Source of the DNA: Cephalopachus bancanus
Taxonomy: Eukaryota; Chordata; Mammalia; Primates; Tarsiidae
DNA: 64,000 nucleotides
Assembly (NCBI GenBank): GCA_027257055.1
Contig: JAPVLO010000003.1
Span: 8,373,501 to 8,437,500 of the forward strand
Direction of reading: 5' to 3'
The position numbers were made by a program, and so were the translations under genes. This document shows, one piece after another, positions 57,945 through 64,000 of this stretch. The notes beneath the pieces were generated by a model, which made no database searches, was not told where the DNA came from, and saw only the letters and a program-made list of their open reading frames with translations. Numbering within the stretch: the stretch's first letter is position 1; the number at the start of each line of letters is the position of its first letter.

Positions 57945-58455
57945 CTGTTGAGGTGAAAGAGAAGAAGTCTAAGAGGAAGGCAGGAGAAGTCATGTGGGAA
58001 AAGCCTTAGAAGCAGGACCTGATCACCTAGAACTTCAGCTGTCGTTCTATATTTTATGTAGTATTATTTTAACCCTTCCCTAAGTTTTGTCTTATTACAT
58101 TTCCTCTATTCCTCCTTTATTCAGTTAGGATTTTCAGTCACTTGCAATCAAGCAGTTCACTGAGAAGTGACACAATAGAAGTCTGCTAGAGAATGGACAT
58201 GGAGCAACAATTATCTTCGGGAGGTCTTTGAAGACTTCTTGGGAAGTTATATATGGGTATGTTCTTGAAGGATAAGTTGAAGTTTGCTAGGTAAATTTTT
58301 TGGCAAGGAGTGACTTAAAGAAAAGGAAGAAAAATAAAATTTTCCAGTACTTCTAATGTAGCTGGGAAATCCTGTTAGATACAATGAGAAGGGAGGTTGA
58401 TGCCTTGTTATTAAAAGGAATGAAACCAGCCTGTTCTGAGTTCACAGCAGTCACA
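57945..58455. other. Unassigned sequence
   Basis: No gene or recognised repeat. Confidence 0.4.
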
Positions 58456-58459
58456 AAAG

Positions 58460-58715
58460 AATGATGACTTCACAGCTGAATTTTTCCAAGCAGTTAAAAA
58501 ACAAATATAAGTTTAATTCAAACTCTTCAAAAAAATCAAAGAGGCGGGAATAATTCCAACTGACAATATGAAGCCAGAATTACTCTGATAGCAAAACAAG
58601 ACAGACAAACGCAAAACAAACAAACAAACAAATAAAACCACAGACAAATATCACTGACGAACACAGGCATGACAAAGTCTTAGCAAAAAAACAACAAATT
58701 AAATTCAACACTATA
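58460..58715 (+). mobile_element. L1 ORF2 reverse-transcriptase fragment
   Basis: GCTGAATTTTTCCAAGCAGT, CAAAGAGGCGGGAATAATTC, GAAGCCAGAATTACTCTGAT and GACAAATATCACTGACGAAC parallel the L1 RT region at about 30510-30740. Frames are broken. Confidence 0.85.
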
Positions 58716-58719
58716 TTTT

Positions 58720-59465
58720 TGCATATTGTTAGAAATAGCAATTGAATTAGATTTTGGCCTTTTCTGTATTCATTAGTAAAGGGGTATAAGTTTCTTAATT
58801 ATATGCTCTACTTTTGCAATCATATAACCTTAATTTTTTAATAGAGGAAGCATATTAAAATAATAATAAAAAAGAATTCAAATTTATTATTTTTAAACGA
58901 TTTATTTATTTTAGTAACTCTTTTGAAAAATAATCAAGACATATTCCTGAAGAAATCTTAGAAATCCTATGTAACAGAAATAAATTTGTTCTAGTACATT
59001 CAGTTGTAAATATTGCCATATTTCCTTTCATTGTTTATTAATGCACCGTTTCATCTAGTTAGATGAACCATCTACTATCAGCCATGAGCTCAACCCTTCA
59101 TAATAGAGATTCATGGGTATGTGTACAAAGTCCTGAAATTAGAAATAGGAAATCAATTGTAGTAGTTCAGAACGCTACAATCTGGCAGCAGTTTATTAAA
59201 AGAAAGTAAAACTGGTATGCCGTCAAAAGTATACTTATGAACCATCAATGTTAGTCTGCAATAAAAGATGTAAAGAATTTCTATGGATTGGGAAAGCCAA
59301 AGTAGATATATCAATGCCTTCAATGAATGTGCTGTAGGAAAATATATTTCTCTGAATGACTTGCTGAGCAATTCTGACTTTCTTTAAGTGTAAAGATCCA
59401 GGAGGGTGATGTCTGCTTAATCAAAGAAAGCCTGTTCTGTCAGAGTGGTCTTATGGTTTCTTTAA
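58720..59465. other. Unassigned AT-rich sequence
   Basis: No gene or recognised repeat. Confidence 0.4.
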
Positions 59466-59478
59466 AAGTGAAGCAAGA

Positions 59479-59778
59479 GCCGGGCTCGGTGGCTCAGTCT
59501 GTAATCCCGCGCCTTTGGGAGGCTGAGGTGAGTGGATTGCCTGAGCCTGCGGGTTCAAGAACTGCCTGGGCAACTTGGTGAGACCTCATTTCTACAATAA
59601 ATCAAAAATCAGCCGGGCGTGGTAGCGCGCGCCTGTAGTTCCAGCTACTTGGAAGGCTGAGGCGGAAGGATCGCTGGAGCCCAGCAGCCGAGGCTGCGGT
59701 GGCCGGGAGGGGCCACTGCACTCCAGTCTGGGCGACAGAGTGAGACTCCAACTCAAAAAAAAAAAAAAAAAAACAAAT
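59479..59778 (+). mobile_element. Alu-type SINE, full-length dimer, young-looking
   Basis: Plus-strand copy starting GCCGGGCTCGGTGGCTCAGT with an 18-plus A-tail. The target-site duplication TGAAGCAAGA lies at 59469-59478 and 59779-59788. Confidence 0.97.
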
Positions 59779-60051
59779 TGAAGCAAGATCCCAGAGGAGG
59801 AAAGGAGCTCTTATCCTTGGAAGTGTTCATGCTTGACTGAATTTTAATACTATAAAAAATTTGACTGGATGTTGTCTAAATTCCCATCTAACTCAAAGAT
59901 TCCAAGACTCATTAAAGAGTCACAGAAATTTGCTAATGAACCAAAACCATATTACCCTTAAATATGGAAATAGCTTTTCATGGATGAGAAAAAGAAAAAA
60001 CACAATAATAATAACTACATTGAAAGCTTACTAGTTGTAATACATATACAG

Positions 60052-60086
60052 GCACACACACACACACACATACACACCCACACACA
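60052..60086 (+). repeat. (CA)n microsatellite
   Basis: Interrupted CA repeat within sequence that may be a worn MIR. Confidence 0.9.
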
Positions 60087-60249
60087 TTCTACAGGGTATT
60101 ACTTTAATCTATATTTTATGAATGTGAAAGGCTAGGAAGTGTTGCAGTCTGGATTCAAACCCAAACAGCCCCTAATGACCTCAACTTTATCATCAATGAT
60201 TTTAAACTACAACCTGACACTACCTGTTTTTCAGTTGTACAACTGGTGA

Positions 60250-60415
60250 ACACATTCACAAACACTGTGTCATTTTACTTTTACAACAAATTAGATTGGT
60301 TTGATTATGCTCATGATTTCAATGAGGAAAATGAGTTTCAGAGAGGTTATATTACAACAAGCAACAGAGCTAGGAGTCAAACCTGCAGGTCTAACTGCCC
60401 ATGGGCTTTGTGTTT
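60250..60415 (-). repeat. MIR fragment
   Basis: ACTGTGTCATTTTACTTTTAC, TGATTTCAATGAGGAAAATG, AGTTTCAGAGAGGTTATATT and GCAACAGAGCTAGGAGTCAA follow the complement of MIR well. Confidence 0.8.
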
Positions 60416-60479
60416 TTATAACTTATTCTGGCTACCTGAGCTTTTCAAATCTAACTCAGAAACACAGCCTTTAATCACT

Positions 60480-62515
60480 TAGTCTTCTCTGCTACTGAGA
60501 GTATTTTTTCATTCAATATCCAGCATACTAACATAATCATGCAGGGTTAGGTGCGAGGGGTCATTTCTATTTAATTATAAGGATAAAAAGCAATTCCTCT
60601 TTCCCAAGTTCACCCTGAATTGTTCTTTTGATGCTAATGAGGTTCATCTCAGCCAGCTGGGAGCAGGCAGGTGACTGATTTTCAATACATATGCTTCAGT
60701 TCACACAGTCTCTTCTATGGCTGTGGGTCAGCTGAAACCCTGGAGGTCCAGGGCCAGTTTTTATCTCTGTCCTTGACTTTCTAGTGCTCTTTGTGCTGAT
60801 ACTCCTTGAGATACATTTAATCTGTCTAGTAAAAAACAGGCAAAGAGAAATGAGGTGTCTGAAGATACTTGAGAGTCATTGTCAGGTATGATTATTAAAA
60901 AAAAGTGTTATTAATACTTATATCTTTCCATTGTGCATCTTATGCTAACGTGAATTTGTCAATCTCCACAGCTACTGCTTTGGAAAGGTCTTCCTTCCAT
61001 GTTCACCAGAACCATGGGAGTAACTTCCTAACTGGTTTCCCTGTCTCTGGGTTCTCTCTCCAGATAGTCATCCACACTGCTTCTGCCATTCTAATTTATA
61101 GATTTATTCATGCAATTTCCATGCCTAAAATTCTCCATTGATTCCCTGTCACATAGAGTATCCTCTAACCTCAATCCATTCATCTATCCTTTTGTCCTGA
61201 TACATAAAGCATAAACACAAACATATGTACATATGTGCATGCTGTTTCACGCACAAAAACATGCATGCCCTGTCTCCTACCAAAAGAATAGATTGCAATT
61301 TCCCTGTTTTAAACAAATACATTCCCTTCACAACTCTTATTCCAGTGTCTTCCTTAATACAGTTGTTGAATAAATATGTTTCCTCTAATTGGTTTGATAT
61401 TATTGAACAGTATGATATTAAATGATTTAACTTCTCTGCAATTCAGTTATCACCTCAGTTAAATGAAACTGATTCAATCCTTTTTTGAATCACTGATCTT
61501 AAGTTCTGTAGAATAATGTCACTGCCTTGCATTTGAGCCTTCCTCACCCTTCTCCATGACAGTGATTTTTGACTGAACTAATCTTTTATACCCACCTAGC
61601 TTTTTTTTTTTAAATCACATTATTGTGGTATATGGCAGATTTTAAATGGTTTGCTGACCTGTAATATAATTTAGACTTGGCAATACTCTGCTACAGGATC
61701 TGTAGATTTCTTTCAGTTTCTAATATTCTATACATCTTTGATTTTTTTATTAAATTAAATAGTCACATCGAAGTTACTATTTAACTACCGGAAGTATTTT
61801 ATGGCTCAGTGCTGATAAAAATTTTTTGTAACATTATTAAGTGTTCCAAAGTAAAATTTTAAAACATTGTTTGAAAATGCAATCATGTGTAGTTTTGTCT
61901 CATTAGCATATGGTTTATTAATGTAAATTATAAAATATCTGAACAAAGGCAGCTTCCACATTTGCTGTAATGTTTTAATTGTAAAGCTGCTTAGTGTGTT
62001 AATAGGTATATTTTCTATATTAGCCTTCACAAACAATTATGTTATAAATATTATTTTAATATATGAAATATTATACAAAACATTGTTAGAAAGATTCTGC
62101 ATGTATACTCATTATTTATATATACATATAACTCAGAAGCATAAGGTACATAAATGTAAGGCAGTGATCAATAGTCCCCTCTTCTTAACCCTTTGATGAC
62201 TTCCCAGACTCCACTGTAGCAGGGAAGCAGGTTCTTTGCTTTCCCCTCTACCTCTCCCATAAATTCAACAATTAGAAATTCCCATTAGAAAGTGGATCAG
62301 GCCAGGTCTTTATTCATCTTTGCTGATTTTCTATCTTGGAAAGTTCTTTACTCCATTATTGTTTAGAAGATTTACTTGATAGTTTCTCAATTATCAAGTT
62401 GTTAGAAGTGAACAATCACTTCCTTTGTGCCTTCAAACTTCTATTGTCATACCAAAAATACTTATTTTTCTATTTTTATTTTACATATCTGAGTTCACTT
62501 TCTCATTCCCCCTTC
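60480..62515. other. Mostly unassigned sequence
   Basis: No gene. 60960-61170 (TCCTAACTGGTTTCCCTGTC, AATTCTCCATTGATTCCCTG) resembles a common ancient mammalian repeat I cannot name. 60600-60720 is repeat-free and GC-richer. Confidence 0.35.
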
Positions 62516-62519
62516 CTCA

Positions 62520-62605
62520 AGAATGAGAGTTTCTTTAAGAAAAAGACTAATTTGGCACATAATAAGCACTTAGTCAATGCTGACTGGACAAATGAATGAT
62601 GAAAG
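62520..62605 (+). repeat. L2 3'-end fragment
   Basis: GGCACATAATAAGCACTTAG, TCAATGCTGACTGG and ACAAATGAATGA match the L2 3' terminus. Confidence 0.7.
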
Positions 62606-63340
62606 ACACAGAACAAAATCTTAAATGTGACTTGAGCAGGATTAGTGGTTGTAAGAGCCATCATGAGGAAATAGCGATTCAAGAAGGGCTCCTGCCATGT
62701 AATCCACTGTAATTCATTTCAATCACTCTTCTGCATTAGAAACAAAAAGACAATCAACTGTACCTAGGCAAAGTAAAGCGCAAGGTCATTCTAAAGGATG
62801 TCTTTAGATAGTCACTTATGTGCTAATATAAAAGTCTCTATATACTATCTTAAAAGATATTTGCTATATTAAAAATTTAGAATCACTAAATCTATATTTT
62901 AATATCAGGCCTCTGTGATTAATATGCATGTTATTTTGAGAAGCTCTTTTTTAACAGTTGTAGGACTGAACGCCAGCTAGATTTATGATTTTAAAATACA
63001 AGCTTATAAAATACAAGTGTTGTTCATGTAGTAGACAACCATGGTGATTAATAAACAAGATTCTAATTCAAATGAAAATTTGAGATTGACATTTGTAGTG
63101 TGAACAGAATCTAATTAATGAACTTAAGCAGGTATTCTTTATTTATAACTATTTGGATGAGTTTCTTTTTAGAAAAAATATATATTTATATATACACTAT
63201 ATAACTTTAATATCATATGTGTAAAAAAATGGATGGACATTCTATATACGAAACATACAAGAATGTATACACCAAGGCAGGAATGCACTGGTAGTTTATG
63301 TTAATAAAGTTTGTTAAGATTTTACAAACCATTTATGGAA
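62606..63340. other. Unassigned AT-rich sequence
   Basis: No gene. 62930-63140 is repeat-free with the motifs GGTGATTAATAAAC and CTAATTAATGAAC. Confidence 0.35.
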
Positions 63341-63344
63341 GCAG

Positions 63345-63459
63345 AATAGCATAGTGGCTAAAAGTATAGACCAGAGTCAGCCTGCTGTCTGGAGTTAAAT
63401 CCTTATTCTATGCTTATTAGCTGTACGACCTTTGTCAAGTTATTTAAAATCTTAATTGT
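63345..63459 (+). repeat. MIR fragment
   Basis: CAGAATAGCATAGTGGCTAA, GACCAGAGTCAGCCTG, TTATTAGCTGTACGACCTTTG and GTCAAGTTATTTAAAATCTT follow MIR in sense. It is cut off by the L1 at 63460. Confidence 0.85.
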
Positions 63460-64000
63460 ATCAACACCAACAAAGTTTCCCCAAAGCCCACAAAGACATG
63501 GAAACTAAACAGTATGATGCTGAACAACAACTGGATCAACACTGAAATCAAAGCAGAAGTTAAAAGATTTCTGGAAACAAATGAAAATGAAGAAACATCT
63601 TACCAAAACCTCTGGGATGTCATGAAAACAGTTCTAAGAGGGATTTTATATCTCTACGAGCACACATCAAGAAAATGGAAAGACCATAAATTGAGAGCCT
63701 AAAAAATCACCTAAGGGAGCTGGAAAGAGAAGAACACCAAAAGCCCAACTTTAGCAGAAGAATCCAAATCACCAAAGAGCCCAAATATGGGATGTAGAAG
63801 ATGAAAATATTGAAAACAACAAAACAAAAACCTGGTTCTTTGAAAGAATTAACAGGATTGACGGACCACCTAGTCAGAATTACCAAGAAAAAGAGAAAAA
63901 AAAACCCAAATAAACACAACCAGAAATACAAAAGATCAAATCACTATAGACACCAAAGAAATACAAAAGATTATCAGAGACTACTATGTACACCAATATG
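63460..64000 (+). mobile_element. 5'-truncated L1, ORF2 part, running off the window
   Basis: Begins abruptly in ORF2 at ATCAACACCAACAAAG and matches 29795-30340 of the complete L1. Translation includes NNNWINTEIKAEVKRFLETNE and NEETSYQNLWD (trimmed). Indels already break the frame. The 5' edge abuts a MIR. Confidence 0.93.

Overview
This is gene-poor, AT-rich mammalian nuclear DNA dense in interspersed repeats. The most abundant young repeat is a dimeric, 7SL-derived Alu-type SINE of about 290 bp. It shows lineage-specific changes: a perfected B box GGGTTCGAGACCCGCC and a right-arm stem GCAGTGGCC/GGCCACTGC. It lacks the left-to-right linker typical of lemur and loris Alus, and it is not a human AluJ/S/Y. 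With AluJ-like and monomeric fossil Alus, MLT1/MLT2, MER2, MER5A, L2 and MIR also present, this points to a primate. Tarsier is my best inference from the SINE. I could not run a search to confirm it.

Only one intact protein-coding gene is supported: a single-exon 702-codon ORF at 54710-56818 (+) encoding a TOPORS paralogue (TOPORS-like). It keeps the TOPORS PWI-like/middle domain and a basic Arg/Ser-rich tail but has lost the RING finger. The only other cellular gene sequence is a processed pseudogene of the actin-nucleation subunit ARPC3 (about 10700-11490, minus) with a premature stop.

Layout. 1-9.9 kb: SINEs, L2/MIR fragments, a (CA)n(GA)n tract, and a minus-strand class I-like LTR (about 7640-8390) with 38-bp internal tandem repeats. 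9.9-16 kb: a SINE, the ARPC3 pseudogene, a complete MER2 DNA transposon, an MLT1-like LTR, and a young SINE nested in an old Alu. 16-26.5 kb: a minus-strand class II-like solo LTR with a 6-bp target duplication, old L1/HAL1-like sequence and several SINEs. 26.5-34 kb: a nest in which an MLT2-type LTR holds another LTR, which holds a SINE and a 5'-complete but inactivated L1 (27173 to about 33139). 34-37.5 kb: a MER2 element split by LTR sequence, with unusual tandem primer-binding-site-like repeats, and two more LTRs. 37.5-50.5 kb: mostly unique or anciently derived sequence with L2, MIR, MER5A and L1 pieces, including a 127-bp pure A/T insertion flanked by a perfect 16-bp duplication. 50.5-54.5 kb: old antisense L1 sequence invaded by SINEs. 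54.7-56.8 kb: the TOPORS-like gene. 56.8-64 kb: SINEs, MIR, L1 pieces, and an L1 ORF2 fragment running off the right edge.

No genes here act as a pathway. The window is best read as one retained lineage gene in a repeat-rich gene desert, with a few repeat-free, homeobox-motif-rich stretches that may be regulatory. I saw no CRISPR, operon, tRNA or rRNA features.
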